From: Ruminococcaceae bacterium UBA7067
Lineage (GTDB): Bacteria; Bacillota; Clostridia; Oscillospirales; Acutalibacteraceae
Direction: 5' to 3'
Assembly (NCBI GenBank): GCA_002493755.1
Contig: DKZT01000066.1
Location: forward strand, 7,815 to 22,509
Length of the DNA stretch: 14,695 nucleotides
Part shown: piece by piece, positions 1 through 6,896 of the stretch
Position numbering within the stretch: position 1 is the stretch's first letter
Layout: each line of letters starts with the position of its first letter
Program-made: the position numbers and the translations under genes
The notes under the pieces: model-generated
Told to the model about the DNA's origin: nothing
Seen by the model: the letters and a program-made list of their open reading frames with translations, nothing else
Database searches by the model: none

Positions 1-177
1 GTTTTTTAAATAAAGTGTTATGATAAATTACGGAAGAAGAATCGTATCGATTTAATCAGATAGCGAATATTTCCATAAAATTTATTATATCTTTTTTTGA
101 AGATGATTTCAATTAAAAGATACACAATTTTACAAGGCTCACAATTTAACTTTTCAAAATTTCAGGAGGTAATAATT
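1..177. other. Upstream region of the alcohol dehydrogenase gene
   Basis: This AT-rich stretch carries no convincing gene. I could not pick a confident promoter: TTGAAG near 97-102 has only poor -10 partners. Two near-direct repeats, CACAATTTTA (123-132) and CACAATTTAA (140-149), start 17 bp apart just ahead of the ribosome binding site and could be regulator half-sites. No clear Rex-type palindrome is visible. The only firm element is AGGAGGT at 164-170, seven bases before the ATG at 178. Confidence 0.4.
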
Positions 178-1368
178 ATGGCAAGATTTACACTACCGCG
201 TGACTTATACCACGGCAAAGGCTCTTTGGAGGAGCTTAAGAACTTGAAGGGCAAAAAGGCTATCGTTGTAGTAGGCGGCGGCTCAATGAAGCGTTTCGGC
301 TTCCTTGACAGAGCAGTTGACTATCTTAAAGAGGCAGGTATGGAGGTCCAGCTTTTTGAAAATGTTGAGCCGGATCCGTCAGTTGAAACAGTTATGAAGG
401 GCGCTCAGGCTATGAGAGATTTCGAGCCTGACTGGATTGTAGCAATGGGCGGCGGCAGCCCGATTGACGCAGCAAAGGCTATGTGGGTATTCTATGAGTA
501 TCCCGACACCACATTTGAGGAGATTATTCAGCCGTTCAGCTTTCCGACTCTCCGTCAGAAGGCTAAGTTCTGCGCTATTCCGTCAACCTCGGGTACAGCA
601 ACAGAGGTTACAGCTTTCTCGGTTATCACAGACTATCACAAGGGTATCAAGTATCCTCTGGCTGACTTCAACATCACTCCCGATGTTGCAATCGTTGACC
701 CTGAGCTTGCAGAAACAATGCCTGCAAAGCTCACAGCAAATACAGGTATGGACGCAATGACACACGCTATCGAGGCTTATGTTTCAACAGTAGCCTGCGA
801 CTATACAGATCCGCTTGCGCTTCACGCTATCAAGATGATTCACAATGACCTCAAAAAGTCATATGACGGCGACAAGGACGCAAGAGCTTCAATGCACAAT
901 GCACAGTGCCTTGCAGGTATGGCTTTCTCAAACGCACTTCTCGGTATCGTTCACTCAATGGCTCACAAGACGGGTGCTGCATTCAGCGGCGGACACATTG
1001 TTCACGGTGCGGCAAACGCTATGTATCTCCCGAAGGTTATCAAGTATAACTCAAAGGACGAGAGAGCGGCTAAGAGATACGCTGAAATCGCTAAGTTTAT
1101 CGACCTCCCGGGCAGTACAACAGAGGAGCTTGTTGATGCCTTGATTGAAGAATTAAAGAAAATGAATAAATCTCTCAATATTTCCTCTTGCATTAAGGAG
1201 TATGAGGGTGGTATAATTGACGAGAAAGAGTTCAACGAAAAGCTTCCCGAGGTTGCAAAAAATGCAATCGGCGATGCCTGCACAGGCTCTAACCCGAGAA
1301 TTCCGACTCAGGAGGAAATGGAGAAGCTGCTCCTTGCTTGCTACTATGACAAGGAAATTGATTTCTGA
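178..1368 (+). CDS. Iron-containing (group III) alcohol dehydrogenase
   Basis: This predicted cytosolic 396-residue enzyme interconverts aldehydes and alcohols with NAD(P)H, probably ethanol or butanol formation that recycles reduced cofactor in fermentation. An open frame extends back to 97, but AGGAGGT at 164-170 sits seven bases before the ATG at 178, and the protein MARFTLPRDLYHGKG begins where family members begin. Cofactor-binding motifs VVGGGS (31-36) and MGGGSPIDAAKA (90-101) are present, as is the family segment STSGTATEVTAF (136-147). The metal ligands are all visible: D192 and H196 in GMDAMTHAIEAY, H259 in GIVHSMAH and H276 in HGAANA; H263 is the expected proton-relay residue. Length matches the single-domain family and the C-terminal part of AdhE. 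It stands alone, followed by its own terminator, ahead of nfnAB. Family is certain; substrate is not visible from sequence, so no gene symbol is given. Confidence 0.93.
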   Translation: MARFTLPRDLYHGKGSLEELKNLKGKKAIVVVGGGSMKRFGFLDRAVDYLKEAGMEVQLFENVEPDPSVETVMKGAQAMRDFEPDWIVAMGGGSPIDAAKAMWVFYEYPDTTFEEIIQPFSFPTLRQKAKFCAIPSTSGTATEVTAFSVITDYHKGIKYPLADFNITPDVAIVDPELAETMPAKLTANTGMDAMTHAIEAYVSTVACDYTDPLALHAIKMIHNDLKKSYDGDKDARASMHNAQCLAGMAFSNALLGIVHSMAHKTGAAFSGGHIVHGAANAMYLPKVIKYNSKDERAAKRYAEIAKFIDLPGSTTEELVDALIEELKKMNKSLNISSCIKEYEGGIIDEKEFNEKLPEVAKNAIGDACTGSNPRIPTQEEMEKLLLACYYDKEIDF

Positions 1369-1402
1369 TATATAGCATAGCTTTGGGTGTATCTGAAAAC
1401 TT

Positions 1403-1436
1403 AAAAGTCGCCGTGAATTTTGCGGCGGCTTTTTTA
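1403..1436 (+). terminator. Intrinsic terminator after the alcohol dehydrogenase
   Basis: AAAAGTCGCCG (1403-1413) pairs with CGGCGGCTTTT (1422-1432) with one G-U pair across an 8-base loop, and the stem runs into a T tract. It separates the alcohol dehydrogenase from nfnA, so the two are probably separate transcription units. Confidence 0.85.
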
Positions 1437-1494
1437 AGCTGAACAATTACAGTACCGCTGAACTCAATATAGAAAAGGAAAGGGGCAGAGGTTA

Positions 1495-2337
1495 ATGTTT
1501 AAAATTCTTAAAAAAGAAGAGCTTAACCCGACTGTTACAAGAATGGTTATTGACGCGCCGCTCATCGCCAAAAAGGCTGAGCCGGGGCAGTTCATCATCT
1601 TCCGCACAAAGGAAGATTCCGAGAGAATTCCGCTTACAATTGCCGATTATGACAGACAGGCAGGCACGGTTACTATCATATTCCAGATTGTGGGATATGG
1701 CACAATGGAGCTTAACACACTCAATGAGGGCGACAGTATTCACGATTTAGTAGGACCTCTCGGCAGACCGAGCGAAACCGAGGGGCTTAAAAAGGTTGCA
1801 GTTGTAGGCGGCGGCGTAGGCTGCGCTATTGCATACCCTGTGGCTAAGAAGCTTCACGAGAACGGCTGTGAGGTTCACAGTGTTGTCGGCTTCAGAAATA
1901 AGGACTTGGTTATCTTAGAGGACGAGTTCAACGCTGTAAGCGACAAGGTTTGTATGATGACAGACGACGGCAGTCACGGCACAAAGGGACTTGTTACAAC
2001 AGCTCTTGAGCAGCTCATCAAGGAGGGCAACCAGTATGACGAGGTTATCGCCATCGGTCCGCTCGTTATGATGAAGTTTGTATGCAAGCTTACAAAGGAA
2101 TACGACATCAAGACAATAGTATCAATGAACCCGATTATGATTGACGGTACGGGTATGTGCGGCGGCTGTCGTATTACAGTCGGCGGCGAGACAAAATTTG
2201 CCTGTGTTGACGGCCCTGACTTTGACGGCCATCAGATTGATTTTGACGAGGCTATGCACAGAGGTACTATGTATAAGGAATTTGAGCAGCATGCCCGTGA
2301 AGAGGGCTGCAACCTTTTGAAAAAGGAGGTGCTCTGA
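1495..2337 (+). CDS. nfnA: NfnA, FAD/[2Fe-2S] subunit of NADH-dependent ferredoxin:NADP+ oxidoreductase
   Basis: This is the small subunit of the electron-bifurcating transhydrogenase NfnAB, which couples NADPH, NADH and reduced ferredoxin in the cytosol of anaerobes. The 280 residues follow the ferredoxin-reductase/dihydroorotate dehydrogenase electron-transfer fold. The FAD-binding segment RIPLTIADYD lies at 44-53, with VGPLGRP at 86-92. The nucleotide-binding glycine loop VAVVGGGVGCAIAYP is at 101-115. The C-terminal iron-sulfur segment is DGTGMCGGCRITVGG followed by FACVDGPDFDGH; C222, C225 and C237 plus D217 fit the unusual three-Cys/one-Asp [2Fe-2S] site known for NfnA. The start ATG follows GAGG with a 4-base gap. 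The frame ends one base before nfnB, whose ribosome site (AAAGGAGGT) lies inside the nfnA 3' end, so the pair is translationally linked. Older annotations call such proteins sulfide dehydrogenase or dihydroorotate dehydrogenase electron-transfer subunit; the nfnB neighbour argues for Nfn. Confidence 0.9.
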   Translation: MFKILKKEELNPTVTRMVIDAPLIAKKAEPGQFIIFRTKEDSERIPLTIADYDRQAGTVTIIFQIVGYGTMELNTLNEGDSIHDLVGPLGRPSETEGLKKVAVVGGGVGCAIAYPVAKKLHENGCEVHSVVGFRNKDLVILEDEFNAVSDKVCMMTDDGSHGTKGLVTTALEQLIKEGNQYDEVIAIGPLVMMKFVCKLTKEYDIKTIVSMNPIMIDGTGMCGGCRITVGGETKFACVDGPDFDGHQIDFDEAMHRGTMYKEFEQHAREEGCNLLKKEVL

Positions 2338-2338
2338 T

Positions 2339-3748
2339 ATGGCAGTAAAGAGAAATATGGATCCGAAAAAATGTCCTATGCCGTCACAGGAGCCGAATGT
2401 AAGAAATAAGAACTTTGAAGAGGTAGCGCTCGGCTATACATATGAGATGGCTGTAAACGAGGCAAAAAGATGCCTTAGCTGCCCCAAAAAGCCGTGCCAG
2501 AGCGGCTGCCCTGTTGGAATTGACATTCCTGCATTTATCGGCAAGGTTGCCGAGGAGGATATGGAGGGAGCATTCAAGATTCTCTCCGCTTCAAGCGCAC
2601 TTCCTGCTGTATGCGGCAGAGTATGTCCGCAGGAAACACAGTGTGAGGGCAAGTGTGTAAGAGGAATCAAGGGCGAGAGCGTTGGTATAGGCAGACTCGA
2701 GCGCTTTGTTGCCGACTGGCACCGTGAGCATTCTGACGAAAAGCCCGAAATGCCGCAGAGCAACGGTCACAAGGTTGCAATCATCGGCGCAGGTCCTAGC
2801 GGCCTTACAGCCGCAGGCGACCTTGCAAAGCTCGGCTATAAGGTAACAGTATATGAAGCTCTCCACCTTGCAGGCGGCGTGCTTGTTTACGGTATTCCTG
2901 AGTTCCGTCTGCCGAAGACTATCGTTCAGAAAGAGATTGATAACCTCAAGGCTATCGGCGTTGACATTGAAACAAATATGGTTATCGGCAAGGTGCTCAC
3001 CATTGACGAGCTGTTTGAGATGGGCAACGACGCTGTTTACATCGCAAGCGGCGCAGGACTTCCGAGATTTATGGGTATCCCCGGCGAGAGCTTAAAGGGC
3101 GTTTACTCGGCTAATGAGTACCTCACAAGAGTTAATCTTATGAAGGCTTACAAGCCCGACAGCAAGACACCGATTAAGCACTCAAAGAATGTAGCAGTAG
3201 TCGGTGGCGGCAACGTTGCAATGGACGCTGCAAGAAGCGCAAAGCGTCTTGGTGCAGAGAATGTATATATCGTTTACCGTCGTGGTATGGAGGAGCTTCC
3301 TGCAAGAGCCGAGGAGGTTGAGCACGCACAGGAGGAGGGTATCATCTTCAAGACCCTCACAAACCCTGTTGAGGTTCTCGGTGACGAGGACGGTATGGTT
3401 TGCGGTATGAAGTGCGTTGAGATGGAGCTTGGCGAGCCTGACGACAGCGGCAGACGTCGTCCTATCGTAAAAGAGGGCAGTGAATTTGAGCTTGAAATCG
3501 ACACAATGATTATGAGTATCGGTACAAGCCCGAACCCGCTTATCCGCCAGACAACTCCTGGTCTTGACACAAACAGACACGGCTGTATCATCACAAACGG
3601 CGACGATGGTCTTACAACACGTGAGGGCGTTTATGCCGGCGGCGACGCCGTAACAGGTGCTGCAACGGTTATCCTCGCAATGGGTGCAGGTAAGCAGGCT
3701 GCAAAGGCAATGGACGAGTATATCAAGTCCAAGTATAACGAGCAATAA
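2339..3748 (+). CDS. nfnB: NfnB, NADPH-dependent glutamate-synthase-like large subunit of Nfn
   Basis: This is the large flavin/iron-sulfur subunit paired with NfnA; it carries the bifurcating FAD and NADPH site. The protein has 469 residues, usual for the glutamate synthase small-chain/NfnB family. The N-terminal domain binds two [4Fe-4S] clusters: CLSCPKKPCQSGCPVGIDIPAF (C45, C48, C53, C57) and CGRVCPQETQCEGKC (C92, C96, C102, C106). A first dinucleotide fold, GAGPSGLTAAGDLA, starts at 150 and is followed by GGVLVYGIPEFRLPK (179-193). The NADPH fold GGGNVAMDAARSAKRLGA (289-306) is followed by YRRGMEELPARAEE. The C-terminal FAD motif is VYAGGDAVTGAATVILAMGAGKQAA (from 431). No large glutamate-synthase subunit is next to it and nfnA directly precedes it, so Nfn is more likely than GOGAT. 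A strong terminator follows. Confidence 0.9.
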   Translation: MAVKRNMDPKKCPMPSQEPNVRNKNFEEVALGYTYEMAVNEAKRCLSCPKKPCQSGCPVGIDIPAFIGKVAEEDMEGAFKILSASSALPAVCGRVCPQETQCEGKCVRGIKGESVGIGRLERFVADWHREHSDEKPEMPQSNGHKVAIIGAGPSGLTAAGDLAKLGYKVTVYEALHLAGGVLVYGIPEFRLPKTIVQKEIDNLKAIGVDIETNMVIGKVLTIDELFEMGNDAVYIASGAGLPRFMGIPGESLKGVYSANEYLTRVNLMKAYKPDSKTPIKHSKNVAVVGGGNVAMDAARSAKRLGAENVYIVYRRGMEELPARAEEVEHAQEEGIIFKTLTNPVEVLGDEDGMVCGMKCVEMELGEPDDSGRRRPIVKEGSEFELEIDTMIMSIGTSPNPLIRQTTPGLDTNRHGCIITNGDDGLTTREGVYAGGDAVTGAATVILAMGAGKQAAKAMDEYIKSKYNEQ

Positions 3749-3768
3749 AATAATATTGGCAATATAAT

Positions 3769-3807
3769 CGGCGGCAGGGAGAAATCTCTGCCGCCGTGTT
3801 TTGGTTT
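3769..3807 (+). terminator. Intrinsic terminator after nfnB
   Basis: CGGCGGCAGGGA (3769-3780), a GAAA tetraloop and TCTCTGCCGCCG (3785-3796) form a 12-bp stem with one G-U pair, followed by a T-rich tail. It closes the nfnAB unit. Confidence 0.92.
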
Positions 3808-3816
3808 GAATTCGCT

Positions 3817-3844
3817 TTGCAATTTATAACGGTTCGGGTATAAT
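3817..3844 (+). promoter_or_regulatory. Promoter for the Cys-rich/SAP cassette
   Basis: A perfect TATAAT (3839-3844) lies 16 bases after TTGCAA (3817-3822), which matches the -35 consensus at four of six positions. Transcription would begin near 3851, about 28 bases before the TTG start of the small gene. Confidence 0.6.
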
Positions 3845-3878
3845 AATTTATATTAATAGATTAACAGGCGGTGATAAC

Positions 3879-4043
3879 TTGAACAAAATCAACCCGAATT
3901 GTCCTTGCAAAAGAACCAAATGCGCGCGGCACGGTAATTGCGAGGAATGCAGAAAGCATCACGCATTAAAGAAAAAGTATCTGCCTGCCTGCGAGCGTAT
4001 CAGGCAGAGGGAGAAGAGTAAGTCGGAAAAAGACAGACATTAA
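3879..4043 (+). CDS. Small Cys/His-rich basic protein, probably zinc-binding
   Basis: This is a 54-residue open frame starting at TTG after an AGGCGGTGA-like ribosome site (about 3866-3874). The protein begins MNKINPNCPCKRTKCARHGN. It carries C8, C10, C15, H18, C21, C24, H27, H28 and C38, in the pattern C-P-C-x4-C-x2-H-x2-C-x2-C-x2-HH, followed by a Lys/Arg-rich tail ending KSEKDRH. Such a Cys/His density in so short a basic protein suggests a structural zinc site and possibly nucleic-acid binding; no function is known to me. It has no signal peptide or membrane segment. It ends 11 bases before the ATG of the SAP-domain gene, which has its own AAGGAG, so the two are probably co-transcribed. 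I have a sense that similar short proteins recur in gut clostridia but cannot name a family. The codon-level coherence and the promoter and ribosome site upstream make it likely a real gene. Confidence 0.72.
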   Translation: MNKINPNCPCKRTKCARHGNCEECRKHHALKKKYLPACERIRQREKSKSEKDRH

Positions 4044-4054
4044 GGAGAATACCA

Positions 4055-4627
4055 ATGGATAAAAGACCCGAATTAGATAAATCATAAGACAGCGGTACAT
4101 TTCGCAGTTATTATTATTTGAAGGAAGAGCTGGTTGCTTTTTGCAGAGAACACGGCTTGCCCTCATCAGGCGGAAAATTAGAGATAACGGACAGAATAGC
4201 TCATTTCCTTGATACAGGTGAGATATGCTCTGCATCTGTCAGTAAAAAGCAAAAGCAGAATATCGGTGTTATTTCCGAGGGTTCAATAATAGAGCCTGAT
4301 TTTGTATGCTCGGAAAAACACCGTGCATTTTTTAAAGAAAAAATCGGCAGCAGCTTTTCTTTCAATGTTGCCTTTCAAAAGTGGTTAAAGAGTAATACAG
4401 GCAAAACCTATGGTGAGGCAATAGAGGCGTATTACAGGATTCTGGAAGAGAAGAAAAAGAATAAAACAACTATTGATAAGCAGTTTGAATACAATACATA
4501 TATCCGTGATTTCTTTGCAGACAACGATGGAAAAACCTTGGAGGAAGCGATTAGGTGCTGGAAGTACAAAAAGGCTCGTCAGGGTCATAACCGTTATGAA
4601 AAAACAGACCTGATTGCGCTGGAATAA
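4055..4627 (+). pseudogene. SAP-domain (DUF6434-like) protein gene with an in-frame TAA at codon 11
   Basis: An ATG at 4055 has a good ribosome site (AAGGAG, 4042-4047) and begins MDKRPELDKS, then meets TAA at 4085-4087. The same frame continues without further stops to 4627, reading DSGTFRSYYYLKEELVAFC and onward. The N-terminal RPEL, the F-R-S-Y-Y-Y-L-K-E-E-L segment and the SAP-like helix pair (LKEELVAFCREHGLPSSGGK, then ITDRIAHFLDTGE) are what I expect of this family, so the TAA replaces one codon of an otherwise intact reading frame of 190 codons before the terminal stop. The C-terminal part (FNVAFQKWLKSNTGKTYGEA; DNDGKTLEEAIRCWKYKK; GHNRYEKTDLIALE) fits the associated DUF6434-like domain. 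A downstream TTG at 4118 could in principle restart translation (169 residues) but has no ribosome site and would cut into the first helix. Recent nonsense mutation or sequencing error are both possible. Confidence 0.75.
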
Positions 4628-4657
4628 TATCCGCAAAGATAAAAATTAAAATTCAAA

Positions 4658-4685
4658 GCGGCTCTTGCGGCAGTTTTATTTTTTC
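4658..4685 (+). terminator. Weak terminator-like hairpin after the SAP gene
   Basis: GCGGC (4658-4662), loop TCTT and GCGGC (4667-4671) pair as a short stem with a central G-G mismatch. It is followed by AGTTTTATTTTTT. The T-rich tail is good but the stem is poor. Confidence 0.35.
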
Positions 4686-4700
4686 GGCCTGTCCAAAATA

Positions 4701-4729
4701 TTGTAAAATATGACTGCCTTTGCTATAAT
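4701..4729 (+). promoter_or_regulatory. Promoter of the murT-gatD-recD2-comF operon
   Basis: TTGTAA (4701-4706), a 17-base spacer and TATAAT (4724-4729), with an extended -10 TGC just upstream. The expected transcription start near 4736 leaves a leader of about 74 bases before the murT ATG at 4810. That leader contains a small hairpin, GCCGC-AAA-GCGGC (4750-4762). The position of this promoter argues against the in-frame ATG at 4738 as the true start. Confidence 0.8.
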
Positions 4730-4809
4730 TAAAGCTGTTGATACAATCAGCCGCAAAGCGGCGGCAACCACAAATATTTATCATCAATTACATTGTCGGG
4801 GGAATCGGT

Positions 4810-6135
4810 ATGAAACTTTTTTTCGTTATTTTAATTTGCAAGCTGCTGAAATTTATCGGCGGCATTATCGGCAAGGGCAGCTCTCTGCCGGGGCAGATTG
4901 CGCTTAAGCTCTATCCGAATATTTTAAGCAAGATAAAGCTTCCGGAATTTATCATCGCCGTAACAGGAAGCAACGGTAAAACCTCAACCGTTGAGATGAT
5001 AGCGAAAATCCTGCAAAGCAACGGCAAGAGCGTTGCCTACAACAAGGAGGGCTCAAACCAGATTGAGGGTGTTACAACCCTTGTGCTGTCAAACTGCACT
5101 CTCGGCGGCAAAATGAACAGCGATATCCTGCTTATCGAGTCGGACGAGCGTTATGCACGCTACACATTCAAGTATTTTCACCCGACCCACTATGTCATTA
5201 CAAACCTCTACCGTGACCAGCTGACAAGAAACGGTCATCCGCAGTGGGTTTACGAGGCTCTCTCGCACAGTATTCACGATGACACTCAGCTTATCTTAAA
5301 CGCCGATGACCCTCTTGTTTCCTGCTTCGGAGCAGGGCGTGAAAATACGCTCTTCTTCGGTGTGGACAAGCTTAAATCCTCGCTTACCTACAACGACGGC
5401 GTTTACAATGACGGCATATACTGCCCTGTGTGCGGCGGCAGAATGACATATGATTATTACCACTACAACCACATCGGCTCTTACTGCTGTAATACCTGCG
5501 GCTTTAAAAAGGCGGATACAAGCTTCACTGTGACAGATGCCGATATGGACAAGGGCGAAATCACCATAAACGGCAAATTCAACATTCCGCTTGCGTTTAC
5601 GGGAATGTATAATGTCTACAACATTCTTGCGGCTTTTGCCGCCTGCTCGGTTGCAGGCGTTGACGGCAAGGCTATTGCCTCAAGCATCGGCAACTATATG
5701 CTCAAAAACGGCAGAATAATGCAGTTCAGGCTCGGCTCGCACTACGGTACTCTGCTCACCTCAAAGCACGAAAACTCCGTTTCCTATGACCAGTCGCTCA
5801 AGTATATCGCAAGCCGCAATGAGCCTTGCAGCGTTATAGTCATTGTTGACGCAATCAGCCGCAAGTATTTCACAGGCGAAACCTCGTGGCTGTGGGACAT
5901 CAACTTTGACCACTTAAACAGCAAAAATGTCAGGAACATTTACCTCACGGGAACATATGTAAATGACCTTGCACTGCGCTTTTCGTTCACCGATATTGAC
6001 CAAGGTAAAATAAAGCCGATAGCCGATATTCAGCAGTGTATAGATTATATAAAGGAAAACGGCGATGAAAAGCTCTACTGCGTGACCTGCTTCTCCGACA
6101 AGGAAAAGCTTTTGTCGCGTGTGGAAGTTCTTTGA
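4810..6135 (+). CDS. murT: MurT-like Mur ligase, lipid II isoglutaminyl synthase subunit
   Basis: MurT with GatD amidates the D-glutamate of lipid II to D-isoglutamine on the inner face of the membrane. I take the ATG at 4810 (441 residues, after GGGGGAA). The in-frame ATG at 4738 would lie at the transcription start and add a tail unlike the family. The hydrophobic, basic N-terminus with SLPGQIALKL (25-34) is typical. The Mur-ligase P-loop TGSNGKTST is at 52-60, NADDPL at 164-169, and a Cys4 zinc ribbon unique to MurT is visible: CPVC (C205, C208) and CNTC (C227, C230). The C-terminal GETSWLWDINFDHL (356-369) matches the segment expected to carry the Asp that completes the GatD triad, but reads Glu at 357. 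The NKEGSNQIEGVTT stretch (78-90) also departs from the usual N-R-x-G-A-N. Thirteen bases separate it from gatD. Family is clear; activity on lipid II is inferred. Confidence 0.87.
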   Translation: MKLFFVILICKLLKFIGGIIGKGSSLPGQIALKLYPNILSKIKLPEFIIAVTGSNGKTSTVEMIAKILQSNGKSVAYNKEGSNQIEGVTTLVLSNCTLGGKMNSDILLIESDERYARYTFKYFHPTHYVITNLYRDQLTRNGHPQWVYEALSHSIHDDTQLILNADDPLVSCFGAGRENTLFFGVDKLKSSLTYNDGVYNDGIYCPVCGGRMTYDYYHYNHIGSYCCNTCGFKKADTSFTVTDADMDKGEITINGKFNIPLAFTGMYNVYNILAAFAACSVAGVDGKAIASSIGNYMLKNGRIMQFRLGSHYGTLLTSKHENSVSYDQSLKYIASRNEPCSVIVIVDAISRKYFTGETSWLWDINFDHLNSKNVRNIYLTGTYVNDLALRFSFTDIDQGKIKPIADIQQCIDYIKENGDEKLYCVTCFSDKEKLLSRVEVL

Positions 6136-6148
6136 GGAGGGCGAAAAG

Positions 6149-6886
6149 ATGGCTATTAAAATTCTTCATTTATACAACAACCTGATGAACCTTTACGGCG
6201 AGTATGCGAATGTTTCCATTCTTGCAAGGCATCTTTCTCAGCAGGGACTTGAAGCCGAGATAACAAGAACAGACAGCTGTTCTTATGTGAGCCTTGATGA
6301 TTTCGATTTTATCTATATCGGCAGCGGCACTGAAGCGGCGCAGAAAAAGGCGCTTGCCGACCTTATGAACAAAAAGGACGAGTTCTGTGCGGCGGCAAAA
6401 GGCGGCAAGGCTATGCTGCTGACGGGCAACGCATTTGAAATGCTCGGCAAGTCTGTTACGGACGCATACGGCAAGCGCTGTGATGCTTTAGGACTTTGTG
6501 ATTTTGAAACGACAGAAAGCTATGAAAAGAGATTGACGGGCGACGCAATCTGCAAGTGCGATTTCCTGACCGAGCCGTTTGTCGGCTTTATAAACAAGTG
6601 CAGTACAACGACAAGGACGGAAAATCCGCTTTTCACAATGCAGATGGGCTATGCGAATAACACCTCGGAGCCTTACGAGGGCTGCCGCTTTAATAATGTA
6701 TTCGCAACTCACCTTATCGGTCCTGTGCTTGTCAAAAATCCGCATTTCACAGCGTATATCATTAAGCTTATCACAAAGGATATCAAAGGCTTTGAATACA
6801 AGGAAATAGTTAATCAGTACGAGCATGGTTCATACGAAATAACCCTGCGTGAGCTTAGAAACAGGCTGAATAAGTCAGCCGATTGA
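6149..6886 (+). CDS. gatD: GatD-like glutamine amidotransferase subunit lacking the catalytic Cys and His
   Basis: This is the glutaminase partner of MurT, expected to hydrolyse glutamine and pass ammonia to the ligase. It has 245 residues, close to known GatD (about 243), with the ATG after GAGGAGG overlapping the murT stop. The family opening ILHLYNNLMNLYGEYANV (5-22) is clear, as is IYIGSGTEAAQ (56-66), the counterpart of the usual GGGQD loop. The nucleophile elbow, normally like ICGGYQLLG, reads TGNAFEMLG (92-100), which puts Gly93 where the catalytic Cys should be. The motif around the catalytic His, normally like TYxHGPxLxKNP, reads THLIGPVLVKNP (187-198), which puts Ile190 in the His position, though His188 lies two residues earlier. 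Other Cys residues (80, 111, 117, 135, 137, 151) are not in that context. The gene is intact and tightly coupled to murT and recD2, so it is not simply decaying. It may be ammonia-dependent, structural, or changed in function. Confidence 0.82.
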   Translation: MAIKILHLYNNLMNLYGEYANVSILARHLSQQGLEAEITRTDSCSYVSLDDFDFIYIGSGTEAAQKKALADLMNKKDEFCAAAKGGKAMLLTGNAFEMLGKSVTDAYGKRCDALGLCDFETTESYEKRLTGDAICKCDFLTEPFVGFINKCSTTTRTENPLFTMQMGYANNTSEPYEGCRFNNVFATHLIGPVLVKNPHFTAYIIKLITKDIKGFEYKEIVNQYEHGSYEITLRELRNRLNKSAD

Positions 6887-6896
6887 GAGGAATAAA

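Noticed and set aside
97..177. N-terminal extension of the alcohol dehydrogenase starting at ATG 97
   Set aside because: The extension contains the AGGAGGT site itself, has no family similarity, and the ATG at 178 is optimally spaced.
3182..3745. A 187-codon open frame on the minus strand inside nfnB
   Set aside because: It lies wholly antisense to a gene with clear motifs, has no ribosome site, and its Cys/Thr-rich product looks like a codon-bias shadow. The same holds for the shorter antisense frames inside recD2, gatD and gdhA.
4085..4087. Recoded stop (selenocysteine or pyrrolysine) in the SAP-domain gene
   Set aside because: The codon is TAA, not TGA or TAG, and no recoding hairpin is evident next to it.
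4738..4809. N-terminal extension of MurT from ATG 4738
   Set aside because: The promoter -10 ends at 4729, so this ATG would lie at the transcript start without a ribosome site, and the extension is unlike MurT.
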